Shown in pieces: positions 46,380-53,727 of a stretch of 64,000 nucleotides of DNA. Made by a program: the position numbers and the translations under genes. How positions within the stretch are numbered: position 1 is the stretch's first letter; every line of letters starts with the position of its first letter. Source of the DNA: an uncultured Ulvibacter sp. (GTDB lineage Bacteria; Bacteroidota; Bacteroidia; Flavobacteriales; Flavobacteriaceae); NCBI GenBank assembly GCA_938041335.1, contig CALIAF010000016.1, positions 1 to 64,000 of the forward strand. Direction: 5' to 3'. The notes below the pieces were generated by a model that was not told where the DNA came from, did no database searches, and saw nothing but the letters and a program-made list of their open reading frames with translations.

Positions 46380-47198
46380 ATGAATCGTTATTTTTTTGTT
46401 CCAGGTAATAAAATTCACAAAATCCCGTCGTTATCAAAATTTAATATTGATACTATTATCATTGATTTAGAAGACGCGGTAAAATTTTCTGAACGAGCTG
46501 AAATTGTAGCACAGTTGATAGCGCAAAAGGAGGCACTTCAACAACATTTTATCAGGGTGCCACTTCACTCAAGCGATGATAAAATGGACCTGACTATTTT
46601 AGAAAATCTTGTTCATGGTGGTTTTACTAATTTTGTTTTTCCGAAATTAGAAACAAAGAAAGATGTAACTATTTTGTTTGATACTTTTCCAGATGTAGCT
46701 TTTAAGGCTATACTGCTAGTAGAAACTCCTTCATTATTTTTTGATGCTAGAGAAGTATTGCTTACTTATAAAAAGTATTTTTGTGGTTTAGGTTTTGGTA
46801 GTCACGATATAATGACAGAGATTGGAGGGGCCCATACCTTGAAGAATTTAGAATACCCAAGAATGCAAATGCTATATTTAGCTAAAGCTTGTAAAGTTGA
46901 AGCTATAGATATAGCATCTATGGAACTTAAAAATGAATCCATTTTGCAAGAAGAAATTATTGATGGTTTCTCTAAGGGGTTTGATGCAAAACTCTTTATT
47001 CACCCTTGGCAGCTAGAAGTAGCAGATAATGCTCCTTTATACACTGATAAAGACCAAGAATGGGCACAAAATGTTTTAGAAGCATTGAGTACTGTAGCAA
47101 ATGATGGCGAATTTAATCCAAGAATTATTAATGGTCAAATAATAGAGCGGCCTCATTTAAATAAAGCAAAAAAAATAATAAAATATTTTAAGAAATGA
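46380..47198 (+). CDS. HpcH/HpaI (CitE-like) aldolase/CoA-ester lyase, divergent member
   Basis: This 272-aa TIM-barrel protein opens NRYFFVPGNKIHKI. Active-site blocks of CitE/malyl-CoA lyase relatives are recognisable: IIDLEDAV (~28-35), IRVP (~59-62), LLVETPS (~114-120), GFGSHDIM (~140-147) and LFIHPWQLE (~205-213). The GSHD and FIHP forms differ from the canonical GSED/LHP forms of the paralogue at 47656. It is probably a C-C lyase or synthase acting on a CoA thioester and oxo-acid. It overlaps the MaoC gene by 4 bases. It is unusual in a polysaccharide locus. Confidence 0.87.
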   Translation: MNRYFFVPGNKIHKIPSLSKFNIDTIIIDLEDAVKFSERAEIVAQLIAQKEALQQHFIRVPLHSSDDKMDLTILENLVHGGFTNFVFPKLETKKDVTILFDTFPDVAFKAILLVETPSLFFDAREVLLTYKKYFCGLGFGSHDIMTEIGGAHTLKNLEYPRMQMLYLAKACKVEAIDIASMELKNESILQEEIIDGFSKGFDAKLFIHPWQLEVADNAPLYTDKDQEWAQNVLEALSTVANDGEFNPRIINGQIIERPHLNKAKKIIKYFKK

Positions 47199-47653
47199 AA
47201 CCAAGCAACTTAGGTAATTATTATGACGCGTTTGTAGTAGGAGAAACCGTTAAACACTCCTTGTCAAAAACAATATTTGAAAGTGACAACAACTTTTTTA
47301 GCTTACTTACTATGAATCATCATCCGGTTCATTTGAGTTTAGAACATGTTAAAGAGCATCAACACGGGCAAATTTTAGTAGTAGGAACACTAGTTTTTAG
47401 TATTGCCGTAGGTGTAACCGTTCCAGACATTAGTGGCAAAGCGATAGCAAATTTGGAGTATGAAAGTGTAAAGCATTTAGCTCCGGTTTTTATTAATGAT
47501 ACCATAAGGTCAGAAACTCAAATATTAGATAAATGGCTAACTAAATCAAATCCTAACCGAGGAATAGTATATGTAGAGACCATTGCCTACAACCAGAACG
47601 ATATAGCGGTGTTATCGTTTAGAAGAAAAGTTTTAATTCCAAAAAATGCTTAA
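47195..47653 (+). CDS. MaoC-like (hot-dog fold) acyl-CoA hydratase/dehydratase
   Basis: This 152-aa, single hot-dog domain protein contains SLLTMNHHPVHLSLEH (~37-52), the TMNxxPxH form of the hydratase-2 motif found in MaoC/mesaconyl-CoA hydratase relatives. GTLVFSIAVGVTVPDISG forms the central helix region, and VFINDTIRSETQILDKW follows. The hydratase motif usually continues H-x-D; here it is H-L-S, a possible change in specificity. It is sandwiched, with 4-base overlap and 2-base gap, between two CitE-like lyases, implying a three-step CoA-ester route. Confidence 0.88.
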   Translation: MKPSNLGNYYDAFVVGETVKHSLSKTIFESDNNFFSLLTMNHHPVHLSLEHVKEHQHGQILVVGTLVFSIAVGVTVPDISGKAIANLEYESVKHLAPVFINDTIRSETQILDKWLTKSNPNRGIVYVETIAYNQNDIAVLSFRRKVLIPKNA

Positions 47654-47655
47654 TT

Positions 47656-48543
47656 ATGAATGATTATTTATTTAGAAGCTTCTTATTTGTGCCAGCGCAC
47701 ATAGATAAATTATTAATAAGTGCAACAAAGGCGAAAGCAGATGCATTTCTATTTGATATAGAAGATTCTGTACAACCAGAGTATAATAAGCAAGTAGCTC
47801 GTGATAAACTGGTAGATTACATAAAAAGAGGGGATTTTGATAACGCTCCAGCCTTCGTAAGAGTTAATGATCGTGAAAGTGGTCATCTATTAAAAGATCT
47901 TATGTCATTAACCATTGATGGTATTGAAGGGTTTATGTACCCAAAATCTAAAAGAGGCGAAGACATTTATTTCTTTGATAAATTGTTAGAGACTATAGAA
48001 TATGAAAAAGGTATCGCTATCGGTACATTTAAAATAATACCTCTTATTGAGACCACATCTGCTGTTTTACATGTAGAAGAAATTTGCAGAGCTTCACCTC
48101 GTGTGGTTGCTGTGGCTTATGGTTCAGAAGATTTTGTTTCAGATTTAGAAGGAATACACGATGAAGAACATCTTAGTCTTTTTATGCCTAGAGCTAAGAT
48201 TGCTATGGCCGGTAGAGCAGTAGGTATTCCGCCTATAGACACCGTTCACGTTCGTGTAAAAGACCTTGAAGATCTTGAAGTAAACCTTAAACTTTCTAGA
48301 AAACTTGGCTTTGAAGGGATGATGGCGTTGCATCCTATGGAGTTACCTCTTATTCATCAATATTACAGTCCTTCAGATGAAGAAATAGCGCATTCAAAAG
48401 AGATTATTGAATCAGATATTAAAGCGCGAGAGAGTGGAGTAGGAGTTGCTATTATTAATGGGAAATTTATTGGTCCACCGTTCGTAGCAAAAGCAAATAA
48501 AATTTTGAAAAAAGACAGGCTTATTAAAAACAGGCATAAATAG
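47656..48543 (+). CDS. HpcH/HpaI-family CoA-ester lyase (CitE/malyl-CoA lyase-like)
   Basis: This 295-aa protein has more canonical CitE/Mcl features than the gene at 46380: RSFLFVPAHIDK, FDIEDSVQPE (~34-43; metal acidic residues), FVRVND, IPLIETTSAV (~132-141), AYGSEDFVSDL (~154-164), GMMALHPMELPL (~223-234) and a C-terminal GKFIGPPFVAKANKIL cap segment. Relatives cleave or form malyl-CoA, methylmalyl-CoA or citramalyl-CoA. With MaoC upstream it could make or process a hydroxy-dicarboxylyl-CoA, which the adjacent NeuD/PglD-type transferase might use. The product is not deducible. Confidence 0.9.
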   Translation: MNDYLFRSFLFVPAHIDKLLISATKAKADAFLFDIEDSVQPEYNKQVARDKLVDYIKRGDFDNAPAFVRVNDRESGHLLKDLMSLTIDGIEGFMYPKSKRGEDIYFFDKLLETIEYEKGIAIGTFKIIPLIETTSAVLHVEEICRASPRVVAVAYGSEDFVSDLEGIHDEEHLSLFMPRAKIAMAGRAVGIPPIDTVHVRVKDLEDLEVNLKLSRKLGFEGMMALHPMELPLIHQYYSPSDEEIAHSKEIIESDIKARESGVGVAIINGKFIGPPFVAKANKILKKDRLIKNRHK

Positions 48544-48601
48544 TAAAAACAGATTATTTACTGTTTTCTGAAATAGTATAAATTCAGCACATTTTAGTTA
48601 T

Positions 48602-49264
48602 ATGAAAAAGAAGGTTATTATGATTGGGGGCATAGGTACTGCGGTTAATATCGCGGAACAAATGCAAAATGCGATAGATCACTTTGGTTTAAAGGACGAA
48701 TTTTTAGGCTTTGCCTTTGATGATGAAAATTTTGGTGACGAGATAAATGGATTTCCTATTCTTAGTAAAACAAGAGAAGCATGGGATAAATATGGCAAGC
48801 ATAACGATGTCTATTTTATGTATCAGTTATACCGCCCAGATAAAATTAAAGAACGTTCTGGATGGATACCCCAATTTAAGGTGCCTACAGAGCGATACTA
48901 TAATTTTATCCACCCAACTGCAGTAATATGTAGGAGTGCAAAAATGGGTTATGGGAATGCAATACAAGCAGGTACAGTCTTAGGCTCAAACGTGCATATG
49001 GGAAATCACAATACATTTAATTCTAATGTATTGTATGGTCACGATACAAAAATGGGTGATCACAATTTTTTTGCAGGCCATTCTCTAATTGGTAGTAATA
49101 TTAAAATGGGAAGTTTTGTGTTTCTAGGACTAAATGCAGCTTTAAACAATCAAATTACCGTAGGTGATAATGTTATGATTGGTATGGGATCTAACGTTAT
49201 TAAGTCTTTAGAACCAAATCAATTAGTTATTGGTACACCTGCTAAATTTATTAAAGCCTTATAA
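48602..49264 (+). CDS. NeuD/PglD-type sugar acyltransferase (left-handed beta-helix)
   Basis: This 220-aa protein has the NeuD/PglD layout. An N-terminal Rossmann-like nucleotide-sugar-binding domain (KKVIMIGGIGTAVNIAEQM, FLGFAFDD, FPIL) precedes hexapeptide repeats (~108-215) forming a left-handed beta-helix, with GHDTKMGDHNFFAGHSLIG in the His active-site area, ending VIGTPAKFIKAL. PglD uses acetyl-CoA to N-acetylate the 4-amino group of UDP-4-amino sugars. It is flanked by CoA-ester genes and a PglC-like transferase, so its acyl donor may be acetyl-CoA or the product of the upstream trio. Confidence 0.9.
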   Translation: MKKKVIMIGGIGTAVNIAEQMQNAIDHFGLKDEFLGFAFDDENFGDEINGFPILSKTREAWDKYGKHNDVYFMYQLYRPDKIKERSGWIPQFKVPTERYYNFIHPTAVICRSAKMGYGNAIQAGTVLGSNVHMGNHNTFNSNVLYGHDTKMGDHNFFAGHSLIGSNIKMGSFVFLGLNAALNNQITVGDNVMIGMGSNVIKSLEPNQLVIGTPAKFIKAL

Positions 49265-49266
49265 TC

Positions 49267-49917
49267 GTGTATAAACATTTTTTTAAGCGAGTTATAGACA
49301 TAGCAATTTCAATAACGGTCTTGTTGGTTTTTAGTCCAATACTACTAGTGGTGAGCATTGTGCTATATATTAGTAATGATGGTGCCATATTTTTCACACA
49401 AACCAGAGTGGGAAAAAATGATACGTTGTTCAAGCTTGTTAAGTTCAAGTCAATGAATGATAAGAAAGATGAAAATGGAGAACTTTTAAAAGATGTAGAA
49501 AGACTAACTAAGTTTGGATTATTTATTAGAAAAACATCCTTAGACGAGTTGCCCCAAGTCTTCAATATACTTAAGGGTCAAATGAGTGTAGTAGGCCCAA
49601 GGCCTTTATTAGTAGAATATCTGCCTTATTATAATGAACATCATAAGCGCAGACACGAGGTTAAGCCAGGAATAACAGGGCTTGCACAAGTTAATGGACG
49701 TAATGGACTTACATTTGGTCAACGTTTTGATTATGATGTAGCCTACGTAGATAGCTTTAACTTTATAAAAGATGTGGTTATTTTATTCCAAACCTTTGCA
49801 AAGTTTTTTAAAAAGAGCGAAATTTCAATTGGTAGACCCATGTCAGAAGTTGATGATATTGGGATTACAAAGGGGCTAGCTTCTCATTATTTTAATACAG
49901 AGAAAGATGAAGAATAA
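49267..49917 (+). CDS. Initiating sugar-phosphate transferase (PglC/WcaJ C-terminal type), first copy
   Basis: This 216-aa protein starts with GTG. It has an N-terminal re-entrant membrane helix (FFKRVIDIAISITVLLVF), the substrate loop FFTQTRVGKNDTLFKLVKFKSM, the catalytic Asp-Glu dyad in SLDELPQVFNILKGQMSVV (Asp in LDELPQ, ~97-102) and GPRPLL, then VKPGITGLAQVNGRN. These enzymes move a sugar phosphate from UDP-sugar to undecaprenyl phosphate. Directly after the PglD-like gene, it is a candidate to use a UDP-diacylated amino sugar. A second copy lies at 52008. Confidence 0.94.
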   Translation: MYKHFFKRVIDIAISITVLLVFSPILLVVSIVLYISNDGAIFFTQTRVGKNDTLFKLVKFKSMNDKKDENGELLKDVERLTKFGLFIRKTSLDELPQVFNILKGQMSVVGPRPLLVEYLPYYNEHHKRRHEVKPGITGLAQVNGRNGLTFGQRFDYDVAYVDSFNFIKDVVILFQTFAKFFKKSEISIGRPMSEVDDIGITKGLASHYFNTEKDEE

Positions 49918-50950
49918 AGAGTTTGGATCTTATTTTTCACTAGAAACTAATCAAAATTGGTTTGTAGATAGTAAAAATGAGCAACCTCTTATTAATGATG
50001 ATATCGCCCTTTGCATCTCTGGGAGAACAGCCATATTTGGTATTCTTAAAATGGGAATTCTTAAAAATGGTTGGGAACGAGTGTATTTTCCACAGTATTA
50101 TTGTCATGAGGTAGTAGATTTTCTTCAAGATCTGCCCATAGAGATTTGCTATTATAGCTTTAATCCATTTATGGATAACGACATCGGGCATGCTTTTATA
50201 GATGAGAAAACCAGTGTTATAGTTAACGTGGATTATTTTGGTATAACACATGTTCCTATTTCAAATATAAACAACGCCGTAATTATAGATGACATAACTT
50301 ACTCTATACTTTCTTTTACCTCTAGTACTGCGGCATATTGTTTTGCTTCATTACGAAAAGAGTTACCAGTACCAGCCGGTGGGTTTTGTTTTAGCCCAGC
50401 GGGACACGAATTACCTAGTTTTGTGCACAGTGCTCAAGCAGATTCGCTTATTGAAAATAGCTTAATAGCTATGACGATGAAAAAAACTTACCTTGATGGG
50501 AACAAAGTGGATAAAGAAGAGTTTAGAAAACTATATGCTTTTTCTGAGGAGGGTTTTACAAATACAATGCTAGAGGATGGTGCCTTGCCTATAAAAGCCT
50601 TGCAAGTTCTTAAAAAACTTAATGTTTCAGAAATCATAAAACAGAAACACATAAATATCACACAAATATTAAATACGCTTTCTGATAACTTGACCCCTTT
50701 CTGTTTTAACAAAACATCTTCTGGCTTTGGCTTAGTCTTATATTTTGATGACAAAACTTTACGCGATAGTTTTAGACAAGCGTTGGTGCAAGCTAAAATT
50801 TACCCTGCCATATTATGGCCAGAACAGCGGCATAAAGAAAGTATAAAAAATGCAGATCAAATGCTTTTTGTGCACGTAGATTATCGCTACAATACAGATG
50901 ATATTGATTACATTTGCACCACGCTAGAAACAATAGATTATGAAATTTGA
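49907..50950 (+). CDS. Atypical PLP-fold protein related to DegT/DnrJ/EryC1 aminotransferases
   Basis: This 347-aa protein has features of the fold-type I PLP family: CISGRTAIFGIL (cofactor-phosphate region, ~36-47), VYFPQYYCHEVVDFL, DYFGI, VIIDDITYSIL (Asp for the pyridine N) and CFASLRKELPVPAGGF (~143-158), where Lys is expected to hold PLP. The SLRKxxPxPxGG form differs from the usual SFxxxKxxTxGxGG of DegT. It is annotated as hypothetical or DegT-like in similar loci as far as I recall. It overlaps the genes on both sides by 11 bases, suggesting tight coupling with the FemAB/GNAT-like gene downstream. Confidence 0.72.
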   Translation: MKNKEFGSYFSLETNQNWFVDSKNEQPLINDDIALCISGRTAIFGILKMGILKNGWERVYFPQYYCHEVVDFLQDLPIEICYYSFNPFMDNDIGHAFIDEKTSVIVNVDYFGITHVPISNINNAVIIDDITYSILSFTSSTAAYCFASLRKELPVPAGGFCFSPAGHELPSFVHSAQADSLIENSLIAMTMKKTYLDGNKVDKEEFRKLYAFSEEGFTNTMLEDGALPIKALQVLKKLNVSEIIKQKHINITQILNTLSDNLTPFCFNKTSSGFGLVLYFDDKTLRDSFRQALVQAKIYPAILWPEQRHKESIKNADQMLFVHVDYRYNTDDIDYICTTLETIDYEI

Positions 50951-51971
50951 AATACTAGATATTAATGCTCAAAAACAATTGTGGATTGATACTCTTAAAA
51001 AATGTAATAATTATGATTTTTATCATACTGCAACCTATCACAGTATTGAGGAGAATGAACACAGTTCTAGACTTTTTGTAGCCAGTGATGACTCTCAAAC
51101 CCTAGCATTACCTTTGGTAATAAGAGAAATTGAAGGCACAGATTTTAGAGATGCTACATCGGTTTATGGGTATGCTGGTCCAGTTGCTTCGGAAGATATG
51201 AGTCAAATAAAGAGTATTCTTTTAGATTTCTTTAGACAAGAACTAAAAAGCTTTTTTACAGAACAAAATATTGTAAGTGTTTTTTCACGGTTACATCCAC
51301 TTATTGATATCGGTGACTTTTTTAATGATTTTGGTCAAGAAGTACCGCTCAATAAAACAGTTTCTATTGATATTACATTGACGGTTGATGAACAACGCAG
51401 TAAATATAGAAAGTCCAATAAATATGAGATTAACCAATTAAAGAAAAAAGGTTTTGAGGTTATAGAAGCTACCAGCGATGCAGATATAGATGAGTTTATA
51501 CAGATATATACTGAAAATATGGAACGGGTTATGGCCACCAAAAACTATTTCTTTAGTAAAGAATATTTTTATAACTTTCTTAAAAACGAAGAATTTAAAA
51601 ATGTACTTCTTCTAGCTAAAAAAGATGAAACTACGGTAGCAGGTGCAATATTTACGGTTAGTAATGATATTATGCAATATCATCTCGCAGGAACCTCAGA
51701 GGCTTTCCTAAAAGAAACACCAATGAAACTTATTCTTGATCAAGCAAGATTAATAGCAAATGATTTAGATTTAAAATACCTGCATTTGGGAGGAGGAATA
51801 ACAAGTAAAGATACGGATGGACTTTTTAGATTTAAGTCTGGATTTTCAGACAGTTTTTATAGATTTTCGGTATGGAACTATATACATAGCCAAGAACAGT
51901 ATGACACCCTTGTAGCAAAGGTTAAAGCAGATCCAGAAAGTAGTTTTTTTCCTTTATATAGATCTGTATAA
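50940..51971 (+). CDS. FemAB/GNAT-like acyltransferase (Acetyltransf_6 type)
   Basis: This 343-aa protein has two GNAT-like halves as in FemAB/BioF2-like proteins. DFYHTATYHSIEENEHSSRLF and LPLVIREIEG lie in the first half. SKYRKSNKYEINQLKKKGFEV, the YLLLAKKDETTVAGAIFTV-like strand (~223-241), YHLAGTSEAF and YLHLGGGITSKDTDGLFRFKSGF (split over 280-305) lie in the second. Relatives transfer aminoacyl or acyl groups. With the PLP-fold gene that overlaps it, it may make and attach an amino-linked substituent. The substrate is unknown. Confidence 0.8.
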   Translation: MKFEILDINAQKQLWIDTLKKCNNYDFYHTATYHSIEENEHSSRLFVASDDSQTLALPLVIREIEGTDFRDATSVYGYAGPVASEDMSQIKSILLDFFRQELKSFFTEQNIVSVFSRLHPLIDIGDFFNDFGQEVPLNKTVSIDITLTVDEQRSKYRKSNKYEINQLKKKGFEVIEATSDADIDEFIQIYTENMERVMATKNYFFSKEYFYNFLKNEEFKNVLLLAKKDETTVAGAIFTVSNDIMQYHLAGTSEAFLKETPMKLILDQARLIANDLDLKYLHLGGGITSKDTDGLFRFKSGFSDSFYRFSVWNYIHSQEQYDTLVAKVKADPESSFFPLYRSV

Positions 51972-52007
51972 AAGATAGGATTTAATAAAGTTTAAATACA
52001 ATCAAAA

Positions 52008-52571
52008 TTGCAAAAACGAATCTTTGATATCGCCATTAGTTTAATAGGTTTACTATTAATATGGCCGTTTTTAATTTTGTTGGTATTGTCTAGTGCAATT
52101 GATACTGCGTCTTGGGGCGTCTTTATCCATAACCGAATAGGTAAAAATGCAAAATCTTTTAAAGTGTTTAAAATTAGAACACTTCATAAAAGAAGTGGTA
52201 AAATATCTTTCTTCGGAAATTTTATAAAAAAGCATAAGTTAGATGAACTACCGCAGCTAATTAATGTATTGTTGGGACAGATGAGTATGGTAGGACCAAG
52301 ACCAGACGTGGCAGGATATTATGACCAGTTAGAGGGTGAGGCTAAGAGAATTCTTGATTTAAAACCAGGCATTACAAGCTTAGCCGCATTAAAATATTAT
52401 GATGAAAATGAAACACTTTTAAATGCTGAAGATCCTATAGCATTTAATGATGAAACAATATTTCCAGATAAGGTAAAAATGAATTTGTATTACCATAACA
52501 ATAATACTATATTAGGTGATATGAAGATTATTTATCAGACAATAATTAGAGTGATACTTAGAAATAGTTAA
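52008..52571 (+). CDS. Initiating sugar-phosphate transferase (PglC-like), second and shorter copy
   Basis: This 187-aa protein starts with TTG. It has the membrane-helix start (KRIFDIAISLIGLLLIWPFLI), the loop FIHNRIGKNAKSFKVFKIRTL, the catalytic dyad in HKLDELPQLINVLLGQMSMV and GPRPDV, then LKPGITSLAALKYYDENETLL. It is shorter and has a distinct C-terminus from the copy at 49267, so it probably acts on a different UDP-sugar or serves a second glycan. It is followed 5 bases later by a DegT aminotransferase, resembling the PglC/PglE arrangement. Confidence 0.92.
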   Translation: MQKRIFDIAISLIGLLLIWPFLILLVLSSAIDTASWGVFIHNRIGKNAKSFKVFKIRTLHKRSGKISFFGNFIKKHKLDELPQLINVLLGQMSMVGPRPDVAGYYDQLEGEAKRILDLKPGITSLAALKYYDENETLLNAEDPIAFNDETIFPDKVKMNLYYHNNNTILGDMKIIYQTIIRVILRNS

Positions 52572-52576
52572 AATAT

Positions 52577-53725
52577 ATGGAAAAATCTAAAATTTACCTT
52601 TCTTCACCACATATGGGTGGTACAGAAGAAAAGTATGTGAAAGAAGCATTTGATACGAATTGGATAGCGCCATTGGGACCTAATGTAAATGGGTTTGAAG
52701 CGTCAATAGAGTCGTATCTTGGAGCATCTAAAAACGTAGCTGCCTTGTCTTCTGGAACTGCAGCAATACACCTAAGTTTAATTATATTAAATGTTAAACG
52801 AGGGGACGAGGTATTATGTCAATCTATGACTTTTTCTGCATCGGCTAATCCTATTTTGTATCAAGGAGCTACTCCAGTTTTTATAGATTCTGAAATGGAT
52901 ACTTGGAACATGTGCCCAGTTCAATTGGAAAAAGGAATTAAAAATAGAATGGATGCTGGAGTAAAGCCAAAAGCAATAATCATTGTGCATCTTTATGGAA
53001 TGCCTTGTAATATTTCAGAACTAAAAAGAGTGGCAGATAGATACTCAATCCCAATCGTGGAAGACAGTGCAGAAGCATTGGGTAGTACATATAAAGGGGC
53101 TAAGTGCGGTACTTTTGGCGACTTTTCAATTTTATCATTTAATGGTAATAAGATAATTACAACCTCTGGCGGAGGCGCAATTGTATGTAAGAATGTTGAT
53201 CTAAAAAATAAAGCAGTATTTCTGGCCACACAGGCTAGAGATCAAGCGCCTCATTATCAACATAGTGAGATAGGGTATAATTATAGAATGAGCAACATTA
53301 CAGCAGGTATAGGTCGCGGTCAAATGGAGGTATTAGATAAGCACGTTGGATTAAGACGTGATATGAATGTGTTCTACCAAGATTTATTTGCAACAATAAA
53401 AGGCGTGATGGTTTTTAAAGAACCTTCAAGTGATTATTTCTCAAACCATTGGTTATCTTGCATTCTAATTGATGAAGCCATTGCTGGTTTTAACCGAGAA
53501 GATGTAAGGCTTGCATTAGAAGAAGAAAATATAGAAGCGAGACCATTATGGAAGCCAATGCATTTGCAGCCTATTTTCAAGAACTATGCTTACTTTGGTA
53601 ATGGAGTATCTGATTCGTTATTTCGGGATGGCCTTTGTTTGCCATCTGGATCTAACTTAACTGAAGAAGATAGACTAAGGATTAGTGCAGCTATTATGAA
53701 TATTATTAAAAAACAAACATTATAA
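52577..53725 (+). CDS. DegT/DnrJ/EryC1/StrS-family sugar aminotransferase (PglE-like)
   Basis: This 382-aa protein opens KIYLSSPHMGGTEEKYVKEA and WIAPLGPNVNGFE, typical of PglE/PseC-type aminotransferases. It has SSGTAAIHLSL (~57-67), VEDSAEALGS (PLP-binding Asp, ~161-170), the Lys in SFNGNKIITTSGGG (~186-199), GYNYRMSNITAGIGRGQM and EARPLWKPMHLQP. It should aminate a UDP-4-keto-6-deoxy sugar from the downstream WbpM/PglF-like dehydratase, giving a UDP-4-amino sugar for the PglD-like acyltransferase. Confidence 0.94.
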   Translation: MEKSKIYLSSPHMGGTEEKYVKEAFDTNWIAPLGPNVNGFEASIESYLGASKNVAALSSGTAAIHLSLIILNVKRGDEVLCQSMTFSASANPILYQGATPVFIDSEMDTWNMCPVQLEKGIKNRMDAGVKPKAIIIVHLYGMPCNISELKRVADRYSIPIVEDSAEALGSTYKGAKCGTFGDFSILSFNGNKIITTSGGGAIVCKNVDLKNKAVFLATQARDQAPHYQHSEIGYNYRMSNITAGIGRGQMEVLDKHVGLRRDMNVFYQDLFATIKGVMVFKEPSSDYFSNHWLSCILIDEAIAGFNREDVRLALEEENIEARPLWKPMHLQPIFKNYAYFGNGVSDSLFRDGLCLPSGSNLTEEDRLRISAAIMNIIKKQTL

Positions 53726-53727
53726 AC

